Of a stretch of 19,933 nucleotides of DNA, positions 1 to 7,051 are shown piece by piece. Below the pieces are notes generated by a model, which made no database searches, had not been told where the DNA came from, and saw only the letters and a program-made list of their open reading frames with translations. The translations under genes and the position numbers were made by a program. How positions within the stretch are numbered: the first letter of the stretch is position 1; every line of letters starts with the position of its first letter. The DNA comes from an uncultured Candidatus Saccharibacteria bacterium (GTDB lineage: Bacteria > Patescibacteriota > Saccharimonadia > Saccharimonadales > Saccharimonadaceae): assembly GCA_948511255.1 (NCBI GenBank), contig CAOQNC010000002.1, positions 1 through 19,933 on the forward strand, given 5' to 3'.

Positions 1-311
1 TAACTCTGGTCGTTAAACCGTATGGTTATGTTAAGGTTTGGGCTGTTCCAATTTCGCTCGCCACTACTTTCGGAATCATTGGTTATTCTCTTTTCCTCAA
101 CCTACTAAGATGATTCAGTTCGGCTGGTTCCCGTCTATTTACCCTATGTGTTCAGGTAAATGCAACACAACATGACTTGTGCTAGGTTTCCCCATTCGGA
201 AATCCCCGGATCAACTCTCGTTCTCAGATCCCCGAGGCTTATCGCAGAGTCCTACGTCCTTCTTCGGTATTGATTGTCAAGGCATCCACTATCAGTGCCC
301 TTATGTACCTT
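1..311 (-). rRNA. rrl: 23S ribosomal RNA, 5' portion (partial)
   Basis: Read on the minus strand, this stretch matches the conserved 5' end of bacterial 23S rRNA. It has GTGGATGCCTTG near the start, then GAAGGACGT, CTGCGATAAGCC, TTTCCGAATGGGGAAACC and the TAGTGGCGAGCGAA segment. The mature 5' end is placed near 311 by alignment from memory to the E. coli 23S start and may be off by about 5 bases. The gene continues past the left edge, so only about a tenth of it is visible. No 16S rRNA, spacer tRNA or anti-Shine-Dalgarno sequence lies upstream, so this 23S gene is not in a standard 16S-23S operon here. Confidence 0.95.
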
Positions 312-540
312 TTTATGCATTGACTTAACTAACAATCGAAGTTCGATACATCAATCGTTAAGTTCCGTCTTACAATTAAGCTTCTTTCTTCTGTTCAAAG
401 AAAGAAACAATTTCATCGTTGTCTCAAATTGTTAATTCGAAATCTTAAACACGGGATAATTCTATAAGTGATAGATTTACCTCGCATAGTTTCTATCTTA
501 ATGCAGTGGTTGTTCTCCACAACTTGCTTAACTGTTCTTC
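312..540 (-). promoter_or_regulatory. Leader of the 23S rRNA transcript with pairing elements and boxA-like sequence
   Basis: This is the transcribed leader between the 23S promoter and the mature 5' end. It contains a 9-bp hairpin (382-390 with 398-406). On the minus strand the hairpin's first arm and loop read TTCTTTCTTTGAACAG, which resembles the boxA antitermination motif. A second helix, CTTAAC/GTTAAG (324-329 with 357-362), lies next to the mature end and could be half of a processing structure. The 3' flank of the gene is outside the window, so the RNase III stem cannot be tested. The boxA call is a resemblance only. Confidence 0.5.
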
Positions 541-609
541 ATTATAGCGCATCCTTCGCGGCAAGTCAACACTTTTTTCGAAGATTTTTTGAGATTTTTG
601 GACTTTTTT
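541..609 (-). promoter_or_regulatory. Sigma70-type promoter of the 23S rRNA gene with phased A-tracts
   Basis: On the minus strand, -35 TTGACT (569-564) and -10 TATAAT (546-541) are separated by exactly 17 bases. Upstream of the -35 lie four A-tracts of 5-6 bases (on the + strand T-runs beginning at 573, 585, 595 and 604). They are spaced about 10 bases apart, as in curved DNA or an UP element of strong rRNA promoters. The spacing and hexamers make this one of the best promoters in the window. Confidence 0.85.
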
Positions 610-898
610 GCGATTTCGCGCAATCCACCTCTGTAAAGCCGTTCAACGCGTGGGCGTGGATAGTCAGATTTTCGAGTTCAATCCGGAGATAATTTCGGGT
701 TTTATTTGCGTTTTTGACACAGATATTATCTGGATATGGTTCTATTGTAGCACGGGTGACTGAAAATGTCAATAGTTTTTATGGTTAGATTTGACGGGGA
801 TGTCAAGTTGCGGAATGTAGTCGGCGTAGAAGCAGTGAGCCATATTAGGTAACAGGTGAGCGTTTTTAAGCGGTGCCGATGGTAGCAAAAGAAAGAAA
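610..898. other. Intergenic region without a supported gene
   Basis: This stretch separates the 23S promoter from the terminator of the helicase gene. Short open frames exist (468-692 plus, 566-772 minus), but they overlap the rRNA promoter, have no ribosome binding site and have no recognisable protein character. I see no tRNA, repeat or other RNA here. Confidence 0.5.
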
Positions 899-929
899 AA
901 CCCACGCCTACTTATATTCGGCGTGGGTT
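892..929 (-). terminator. Intrinsic terminator of the helicase gene
   Basis: A perfect 10-bp stem, AACCCACGCC (899-908) with GGCGTGGGTT (920-929), has an 11-base loop. On the minus strand the stem runs into TTTTTC. It starts 12 bases after the helicase stop codon and ends that transcription unit before the 23S promoter. Confidence 0.85.
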
Positions 930-941
930 GCTTGTAATTAG

Positions 942-3155
942 TTATTTTCTTTGAAGCTCAGCAAGGATCTGGTCGACATTAGCCATTTTATTGACTTCGT
1001 CCATATTGACACCACGGTTGGCATACCATGCATGGCATTTTGTTCCATTCGCAGGACGGAGATCCCTACTTCTTAACCTACGACCCAACCGCAAAGCAAG
1101 TGTACGCAGGGTCCCGATTTCGTCCTCTGCAATAAGGGGCTGTTCAGGTGGGCGCTGTTCACCAACTTCATCTAATGTCTGTTGCGCACGGCAAACATTT
1201 AGGAGATCGGCCAGGGTTTTTACTTGGCATTTTTTATAGCATACCTGATAAGGCGGCAAAGATGAGTCAGTTTTGAAATCTGAAGTCGTTGGTAGGCGAT
1301 GGTTTGCTCGGATGAAAGCATGGATTCTATCCTCAATAATTGCTCGAGTATATAGACCGTTCATCGGTCTGAGTATTCTTAATTCTGGGCGGTCAGGATC
1401 AAGTTGCGTTGCTAACTCAGGTAAGCAGCCTAGGCTGCCGAATCGGTTACGATACACATGACGGTTGCTTAATTCTGAGCACGCGTCAATCTCGCCACCG
1501 TTCAACCATTTGCCAACGGCAATACTAGCTTCTAGATATGCTCCGAGCATATCTTCTTTAGAAACTTCGGAGTCTACCGTAAGGCCAGTAGCCTCTGCTA
1601 GCTCCTGCCAGTTGGAAAAATGTTTCCAGATTGTACTGAGGCTTGGGAGGCACGGGTCGTCCTTGATTTTCGATGAGCACGGCATTTTGCCGTCTTTTAT
1701 ATTGTCTCGGAACGCTTGGACGATTGTTTCCTTAGTCCATCTATTCGGAATGCGGTAATACTCAAGTCCCGCCGCTTCAACGGCCTGCTGATAGCCACCA
1801 AAAAGACGGTTAAGAGTGACGAGGCTATAGAGTGGCCGAACGTCAATATGGCACAGTTTAGTCGTATTATGCTCTTTGGCATACTCTTGAAGACTATGGA
1901 TAACTTCTGCTGCCGTGAACATGTGTAGTCTACGTTCAATAATTTGCTCAAGCTCGACACGCTCTACGCGGAACTTCGTGGCGGGGATGTTGACGATGAG
2001 GGGGTCAGGCTTCGGGGAGGCAGAGGAAGTCGGAATGGGCGGGAGGCGCTTCTTGGCGGTTTCTTCCATCTCGAGGATCGTGGAGATGCGCTCGAGGTTT
2101 GCGACGTAGTCGAGGACGCGCACGGCGCGCTTCGTAGCGCCAGTGCGGAGGCCGCGGCCGAGTTGCTGGAAGAAAATCGTCGAGGATTCGGTCGAGCGGA
2201 GGAAGACGATGGCGTCCGTCTCGGGGACGTCAATGCCTTCGTTCAACATATTAACCGAGATGACGACGCGGAGTTTGCCGGCACGGAATTCGCTCAAAAC
2301 GGCTTCGTTCAGGGCGGAGCTCTGACCGGAATGGATCACGGCAGCTTCGCCGCCGAAGTGATGCGACATGTTTTTAGCATGGTCGATGCTCGAACAAAAG
2401 ACAAAGATGCTGGGATTCTCCAGGTCAGAGAGCTGTTCACGGATAGACTTCACAATGTCTTCGTCACGTTGAGGAGCGAAGATGGTGCGATTTAGCTGGG
2501 ACAGGGAGACTTTTTCGCCCGACGCGGATGGGCCGACATATTTCTCGAATTCCTCTTGGTTGAGGTCGTCGAGCATGATGCGGTAGTCGACGCGGGCAAG
2601 CCAATCTTGGTTCCAGCCGTCGTAGATATCCATCTCATAGAGAACTTGCTCGTAGGTATCCAGGATGTCCTGGCCATCCATGCGGTCTTTCGTGGCGGTG
2701 AGCCCCAAAAGGAACTGCGGCGCGAAATAATCAACCATGGGCTGATAAGTTTCAGCCGAGGTATGATGCGCCTCGTCAACAAGGACGTAGGCGAAGGCAT
2801 CGCTCGGGAACTCCTCACGGTGGTCACGCATGGTTTGGAACGTGGCGAATAAGAAACTAACGGCATGCCGGGTCTTGTAATTCCCCGTATAGAGACCGTA
2901 GCTATATTCTTCGCCAAAGACTTTCTGGAACTTACGCTTCGATTGAAGGAGTATCTCTTCCTGATGACAGAGACAGAGGACGCGGGCGTTGGGCTGAGTT
3001 TCGAGGAACTGGCGGACGTCAAAGGCGGCGGTCAGAGTCTTGCCGAGTCCGCTCGCCATGATGACTAGCCCTTTCTTCACGCCGTCTTCGCGAGCTTTCG
3101 CAAGGGCGGCGAGGCAGTCGAGCTGATAGGGGCGAGGAGTATACACACGAATCAC
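942..3155 (-). CDS. SF2 (DEAH) helicase with C-terminal homing-endonuclease-associated-type repeats
   Basis: A 737-residue superfamily 2 helicase. Visible motifs are Walker A ASGLGKT (34-40), DEAH (127-130), motif III TAT (153-155), motif V around NEGIDVP (305-311) and motif VI QLGRGLR (331-337). This is the ResIII-type ATP-dependent DNA translocase core. After about residue 400 come roughly five repeats of 55-60 residues with the pattern 'helix, P-x-S/T, FGxW/FSNW, A-x-A-x-GL' (for example FGGYQQAVEAAGL and FSNWQELAEATGL). They resemble the HNH/homing-endonuclease-associated repeats thought to bind DNA; this assignment is from pattern, not a search. The start is GTG at 3155, with only a weak AGAAAGTGA upstream, and no better in-frame start fits the conserved RPYQ motif at the N-terminus. 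No nuclease motif is seen. The role is probably DNA repair or defence, but the substrate is unknown. The C-terminal half is markedly more AT-rich than the helicase half. Confidence 0.9.
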   Translation of the reverse strand: MIRVYTPRPYQLDCLAALAKAREDGVKKGLVIMASGLGKTLTAAFDVRQFLETQPNARVLCLCHQEEILLQSKRKFQKVFGEEYSYGLYTGNYKTRHAVSFLFATFQTMRDHREEFPSDAFAYVLVDEAHHTSAETYQPMVDYFAPQFLLGLTATKDRMDGQDILDTYEQVLYEMDIYDGWNQDWLARVDYRIMLDDLNQEEFEKYVGPSASGEKVSLSQLNRTIFAPQRDEDIVKSIREQLSDLENPSIFVFCSSIDHAKNMSHHFGGEAAVIHSGQSSALNEAVLSEFRAGKLRVVISVNMLNEGIDVPETDAIVFLRSTESSTIFFQQLGRGLRTGATKRAVRVLDYVANLERISTILEMEETAKKRLPPIPTSSASPKPDPLIVNIPATKFRVERVELEQIIERRLHMFTAAEVIHSLQEYAKEHNTTKLCHIDVRPLYSLVTLNRLFGGYQQAVEAAGLEYYRIPNRWTKETIVQAFRDNIKDGKMPCSSKIKDDPCLPSLSTIWKHFSNWQELAEATGLTVDSEVSKEDMLGAYLEASIAVGKWLNGGEIDACSELSNRHVYRNRFGSLGCLPELATQLDPDRPELRILRPMNGLYTRAIIEDRIHAFIRANHRLPTTSDFKTDSSLPPYQVCYKKCQVKTLADLLNVCRAQQTLDEVGEQRPPEQPLIAEDEIGTLRTLALRLGRRLRSRDLRPANGTKCHAWYANRGVNMDEVNKMANVDQILAELQRK

Positions 3156-3364
3156 TCACTTTCTATAGATTATTTGGTGTTGTCCGGGTTCGAAGATTGG
3201 AGTTTAATGAAGCTTTGCGGGTTTGGAGGATTGACTAGAAATAACTAACTATTAAGTTGCTTCGGTCGCCCCTACTATTTATCAGGGGCGCTCAATTGGT
3301 CTTTTATGGGGAGGTTAGTATATCCGCAAGGATATACTACTTCTAGGAACTAGAATTGCCCCAT
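3156..3364 (-). promoter_or_regulatory. Structured 5' leader of the helicase mRNA
   Basis: This is a ~210-base untranslated leader with strong pairing. The predicted first base (about 3364) opens a 6-bp helix, CCCCAT (3359-3364) with ATGGGG (3306-3311). It encloses two perfect hairpins: 6 bp with a 3-base loop (3341-3346/3350-3355) and 10 bp with a 4-base loop (3316-3325/3330-3339). Together they form a three-way junction at the very 5' end of the RNA. A further 7-bp GC-rich hairpin follows (3267-3273/3284-3290), with no T-run behind it, so it is not an intrinsic terminator. I do not recognise a known riboswitch class. Confidence 0.55.
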
Positions 3365-3370
3365 GTCTCC

Positions 3371-3399
3371 ATTGTAGCACACTTTTTCATTTTTGTCAA
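3371..3399 (-). promoter_or_regulatory. Sigma70-type promoter of the helicase gene
   Basis: On the minus strand, consensus -35 TTGACA (3399-3394) and -10 TACAAT (3376-3371) are separated by exactly 17 bases. Transcription should begin near 3364. The promoter lies between the helicase and the histidine phosphatase genes, so the helicase is its own transcription unit. Confidence 0.85.
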
Positions 3400-3452
3400 T
3401 GGTGCTTGCGGTTTTTGAGAAGTTTCGTCAAATGGATTCTACTTGACTGGCT

Positions 3453-4004
3453 TTAGATGCTATACTCGACGAGCTCGCAGTTGTCGAGATGGAAGCCGCG
3501 GAGGTCGGTGTCAGGGGTGTAGCCGATGATGTTATAATGGAGGGTTTTCAGGAGGGTGCCGTGGGCAACGACGAGGATGCGGGCGTCGGGTTCGGAGGCG
3601 TGGCGCGAGAAGAGGTCGTCCAAGAAGGACTTCGAGCGGGCGAGGACGGCCTGGATGGGCTCGAGACCGTAGATGTCGGTATTCTGGCGGATGTCAAGGT
3701 CGTCGACGCCGAGATTATCCCAGTCGACAATCTTCCCTTCGAGGTCACCGTAGCTACGTTCGATGAGGAGATCGTTATATATAATATCAGGGCGGTTGTT
3801 AGTAATAATCTGGGCGGTTTTCTTCGCGCGGCGAAGAGGAGAGGTGTAGACATAGTCAAACTGGAGACCTTCGGCGGCGATACGGTCTTTCAGGGCTTCG
3901 GCCTGGGCGATGCCGGTGGCGTTTAGTTCGATGTCGGCGACACCTTGGGCTTGCTTGCCGATGTTCCAGTCGGTTTGGCCGTGGCGGACGAGATAGAGTT
4001 TCAT
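3453..4004 (-). CDS. Histidine phosphatase (phosphoglycerate mutase-like) family protein
   Basis: A 183-residue branch-1 histidine phosphatase. The N-terminal LVRHGQTDWN carries the catalytic RHG (His8 forms the phosphohistidine). TSPLRRAKKTA, the acidic LLIERSYGDLEG (Glu82) and VVAHGTLL (His148) complete the active site. Such enzymes remove phosphate from sugars, nucleotides or cobalamin precursors; the substrate cannot be read from sequence. The start is taken at 4004 because the family begins with the beta-strand KLYLVRHG; an open frame upstream to 4160 is unstructured and overlaps the NUDIX gene. The NUDIX stop lies 16 bases upstream, so this is the last gene of a four-gene operon. TATAAT lies 4 bases before the ATG, with a partial AGGA further up. 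Confidence 0.9.
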   Translation of the reverse strand: MKLYLVRHGQTDWNIGKQAQGVADIELNATGIAQAEALKDRIAAEGLQFDYVYTSPLRRAKKTAQIITNNRPDIIYNDLLIERSYGDLEGKIVDWDNLGVDDLDIRQNTDIYGLEPIQAVLARSKSFLDDLFSRHASEPDARILVVAHGTLLKTLHYNIIGYTPDTDLRGFHLDNCELVEYSI

Positions 4005-4020
4005 ATATATTATATCCTGA

Positions 4021-4530
4021 TTATTTATGGTAGATTTGGACGAGATTAAGCGGAGCGACAATTCCCTGGCGGGCGTTGTCGATGGCGCCGATAATGAGGT
4101 CTTGGACACGAAGCTGGTCGCGCATGGCAAGGATTTCTTCGTAGGTGAACCATTTGACATCGATGATTTCGGTGTGATTGAGGGGAGAAAATTTGGTGCC
4201 GTCGGTCGTCGCGGTGAACATGATAAGTGCGAAGACGTCTTGTTGACTGACGTGATTCCCGAGCTGGCAGATACCGGTTAGCTCGACATCACAGCCGGCT
4301 TCTTCTTTTACTTCCCTAGCCGCTCCCTCGAAAAAGGTTTCGCCGGGCTCGAGATGACCGGCTGGGAAGCTCCACTTTCCGCGGCATTTCTCTTTTCCCT
4401 CTTGGACGAGGAGATATTTGCCGTCTTTCTCGACGAGGGCGCCGACGATGATGGCGGTCTGAGCGGGTTCAAGGGTAGACTTAGGGGCGAGTTGTGGGGC
4501 GGACTGAGCAGTGGATTGGGAATTTTCCAT
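4021..4530 (-). CDS. NUDIX hydrolase
   Basis: A 169-residue protein with a complete Nudix box at residues 58-80: Gly58, Glu64, then REVKEEAG at 72-79, fitting GX5EX7REUXEEXGU. The glutamates bind the metal used to hydrolyse nucleoside diphosphate-X substrates. KWSFPAGHLEPGE is typical of MutT/ADP-ribose-pyrophosphatase-like members, but the substrate is open. The first ~24 residues are Ser/Ala/Pro/Gln-rich and look disordered. The ATG at 4530 has AAAGGAA about 10 bases upstream, inside the 3' end of the aminopeptidase gene, only 2 bases separating the two frames. This points to translational coupling. With the downstream phosphatase it may form a nucleotide-salvage or house-cleaning pair. Confidence 0.92.
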   Translation of the reverse strand: MENSQSTAQSAPQLAPKSTLEPAQTAIIVGALVEKDGKYLLVQEGKEKCRGKWSFPAGHLEPGETFFEGAAREVKEEAGCDVELTGICQLGNHVSQQDVFALIMFTATTDGTKFSPLNHTEIIDVKWFTYEEILAMRDQLRVQDLIIGAIDNARQGIVAPLNLVQIYHK

Positions 4531-4532
4531 AA

Positions 4533-7043
4533 TTATATATTCCTTTCGGTTAGGGTTTTGAGCTTTTCGTGGACGGCGGCGGTGTCGGTCCGGAGGGTCT
4601 GGAGGCGGCAGTCGATGTCGGTGCGGGCCATTTTTAGGGTGCGCTTCAGGACGGGGTCGTCCGCGAGGGGGTCGAAGAAGTCGTAGAAGACCTTGGCTTC
4701 TTCGGGGGTGCGGATGAGGAGAGAGGCGTAGCGAGGGTAGTCTTCGATGGATTTGTCGCCGGTGAGTTCTTTAACGTAGCCCCAATGGGTCGTGAGCCAG
4801 TCGAGGACGCGGGCGCGGGTGCGGTGGTTGCGGAGGAGGTAGATGTAGAGGAAGATGTGGTCCTGCGGGCGGACGATTTCAGGCTGCTCGAGGAGTCGCA
4901 TGAGACGAGCGAGGTTTTCTGGCTGTTCGGCGAGGCCGGCGATCGTGAAGATGAGGTCGGCTTTTAGCTCGGGATCAGTCTCGGATTGGTATTTTTCAAG
5001 GAAGAGCGGGAAGATTTTGGATTCGTCTTCGTGGAGCTTGGCGGCGAGGGTATGGCTACGGAGCTCAGGATCAAGGTCGTGAAGGTCATCGGTCGTATCA
5101 TACATACTTGCTAATTTGTCAAGAATAGGCTTATCTTGAACATAATAAGCGATATTTAGCAAAGCATCGCGGACGTGGATGGCATTTTCGTCGGTGAGAG
5201 GGCCGAAATCGACGGCGGCGAAGCGCGGTTGATAGAGATGAGAGAGGTAATGCTTGTATTGTTCGGCGGGTTCGGTGTCAGGAGGACAGAAAAGCTTCAG
5301 ATCGCCGATGACGCCAGTGAGGATTTCCCAGACGGGAGCGGAGGTCTCGTCGGCGAAGCGGGGGAGGAGGTCGAGAAGCGAGGCGGAAGGAATATCGGGC
5401 GTCTTCGCGAGGAGCATACGGTCAATGAGGAGGCGGAGTTTCTGCTCGAGAGTGAGTTCATCGAAACGGTCAAGCTTGTCCTGGAACTCGTCGTCGGTCA
5501 GGGCGAGGAGGTAGTGACCAGACATGTCGTCCTTCACCTCGGGGAGAGGCCAGCGGGTGTCGTCGGTCTGACCGTTGATGAGAAAGCGGTGCTGGGAGGG
5601 TTCTGGCGTGGCGGGTTCGGCGGGGCTTTCGCCGGCGAGCTTCGGGGCAGAGGTGGTGATAGCGGGGTAGCCAGGCTGGGAAATCCAGGCGTGCATGAAA
5701 TCTTTAACTGGGAAGTCGGCGTAAGGCTGGAGAGAGTTCCATAGGTCATCGCCGACGGTGTTTTGATACTGATAACGGTTGAAATAATCGCGGATGCCCT
5801 TCATGAAGGCGGCGTCGCCCATGAGGCGGTAGAGCATAAGCATTAGGCGGGCGCCTTTCGCGTAGACAATAGCAGAGTCGAAGAGGGTGGCGATTTCGAC
5901 AGGATCGTGAACTTCTTGTTGGACGGACTGGACGCCGGGGAGCGAGTCGCGCTTCAGAGCGGCGAGACAGTCGGAGGTGAAGAAATCTTGCCAGATATTG
6001 AACTCGGGGTAGAGGGCATCGGTCGCGACGAATTCCATCATGGTCGCGAATGATTCGTTCAGCCAGAGGTCGTCCCACCAAGCCATAGTGACGAGGTCGC
6101 CGAACCATTGGTGGGAAAGTTCGTGGGTGACGGTGATGGCGACGGATTGCTTCGTTTCAAGCGTAGCGCTTTCGTCGGCGAGGAGGCAAGATTCGCGGTA
6201 GGTGACGAGACCCCAGTTCTCCATGGCACCAGCTTCAAAATCAGGGAGAGCAACTTGGTCGAGCTTCGGGAGAGGATACTTCACGCCGAACTTCTCGTCG
6301 TAAAAATCAAGAGCCTTCGCCGCAGTGTCGTTCGCAAAAACGAGCGAGGACTTCGGCTGGTTCAGGGCGGCGTAGGAAGTGACCTTGACGCCGTGCTGGT
6401 TCGTCGTCTCGACGGAGTGGAAGGGGCCGACAACCCAGGCAAGGAGATAGGTCGACATTCGCGGGGGCGACTCGAAGGTGAAGGTGTTGGCGGTTTGAGC
6501 TTCTGACGAGGTATTAGTGTCGGACTTTAGCGGTGTATTCGCGAGGACGACATCATGCTCGGCAAGATCGGGGATTTCGAGAGTGAGGTCAAAAGTCGCT
6601 TTCGCGGTGGGTTCGTCGATACAGGGGAAACATTCGCGGGCATAGTGCGACTCAAACTGAGTGGCTGCGATTTTCTGGGTCGCGCCGTCGTGTTGATAAG
6701 TCGAGAGGTAGCAGCCCTGCATGTTTTTATTCAGGGTGGTCTTGAAGGAGATTTCGAGGTTGATGTTCCCCGGCGCCGGGGCAGGGATTTCGAGGGTGTC
6801 GGAGAGATGCTTGAAGTCAAGGGACTTTTTGTCGGTAAGAGTTGGAGTTCTATCGGCGGAGTTTGGGACGTCGAGGACTTGCGCGACGGAGAGGATTTCG
6901 AGGTTGACGGCGTGGAGTTTAATTATGTCGGCGTGAGCTATGCCGCGGATCTTCACGATGCCTTCGATGAGGTCGCGGGTGCGGTCGATTTTGAGATTGA
7001 GGTCGTAATGCTCGGGGGTGAAATATTGAAGAAGTCTTTCCAT
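4533..7043 (-). CDS. pepN: M1 family zinc aminopeptidase
   Basis: An 836-residue gluzincin aminopeptidase. It shows the substrate-binding GAMENWG (272-278), zinc ligands HELSH (307-311) and the third ligand Glu330 in NESFA, with exactly 18 residues between His311 and Glu330. A C-terminal ERAP1-like helical domain fills residues ~490-836. It removes N-terminal residues from peptides. No signal peptide is visible, so it is probably cytoplasmic. For a host-dependent bacterium it would help salvage amino acids from imported peptides (inference). The start at 7043 fits the family N-terminus. There is no Shine-Dalgarno, but TATAAT ends 7 bases before the ATG and overlaps the stop of the preceding ATPase gene, 8 bases away. 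The symbol follows family resemblance; it is shorter at the C-terminus than tricorn-factor types. Confidence 0.95.
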   Translation of the reverse strand: MERLLQYFTPEHYDLNLKIDRTRDLIEGIVKIRGIAHADIIKLHAVNLEILSVAQVLDVPNSADRTPTLTDKKSLDFKHLSDTLEIPAPAPGNINLEISFKTTLNKNMQGCYLSTYQHDGATQKIAATQFESHYARECFPCIDEPTAKATFDLTLEIPDLAEHDVVLANTPLKSDTNTSSEAQTANTFTFESPPRMSTYLLAWVVGPFHSVETTNQHGVKVTSYAALNQPKSSLVFANDTAAKALDFYDEKFGVKYPLPKLDQVALPDFEAGAMENWGLVTYRESCLLADESATLETKQSVAITVTHELSHQWFGDLVTMAWWDDLWLNESFATMMEFVATDALYPEFNIWQDFFTSDCLAALKRDSLPGVQSVQQEVHDPVEIATLFDSAIVYAKGARLMLMLYRLMGDAAFMKGIRDYFNRYQYQNTVGDDLWNSLQPYADFPVKDFMHAWISQPGYPAITTSAPKLAGESPAEPATPEPSQHRFLINGQTDDTRWPLPEVKDDMSGHYLLALTDDEFQDKLDRFDELTLEQKLRLLIDRMLLAKTPDIPSASLLDLLPRFADETSAPVWEILTGVIGDLKLFCPPDTEPAEQYKHYLSHLYQPRFAAVDFGPLTDENAIHVRDALLNIAYYVQDKPILDKLASMYDTTDDLHDLDPELRSHTLAAKLHEDESKIFPLFLEKYQSETDPELKADLIFTIAGLAEQPENLARLMRLLEQPEIVRPQDHIFLYIYLLRNHRTRARVLDWLTTHWGYVKELTGDKSIEDYPRYASLLIRTPEEAKVFYDFFDPLADDPVLKRTLKMARTDIDCRLQTLRTDTAAVHEKLKTLTERNI

Positions 7044-7051
7044 GTATATAA

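Noticed and set aside
468..772. Short open frames overlapping the 23S promoter region.
   Set aside because: No ribosome binding site or protein character, and they cover the rRNA promoter and leader.
3156..3220. TTCGAACCCGG on the minus strand, resembling a tRNA or tmRNA T-loop.
   Set aside because: No matching T-stem or acceptor stem can be drawn and there is no encoded CCA in the right place.
4005..4160. N-terminal extension of the histidine phosphatase frame.
   Set aside because: It overlaps the NUDIX gene, has low-complexity sequence, and the family begins at the KLYLVRHG strand.
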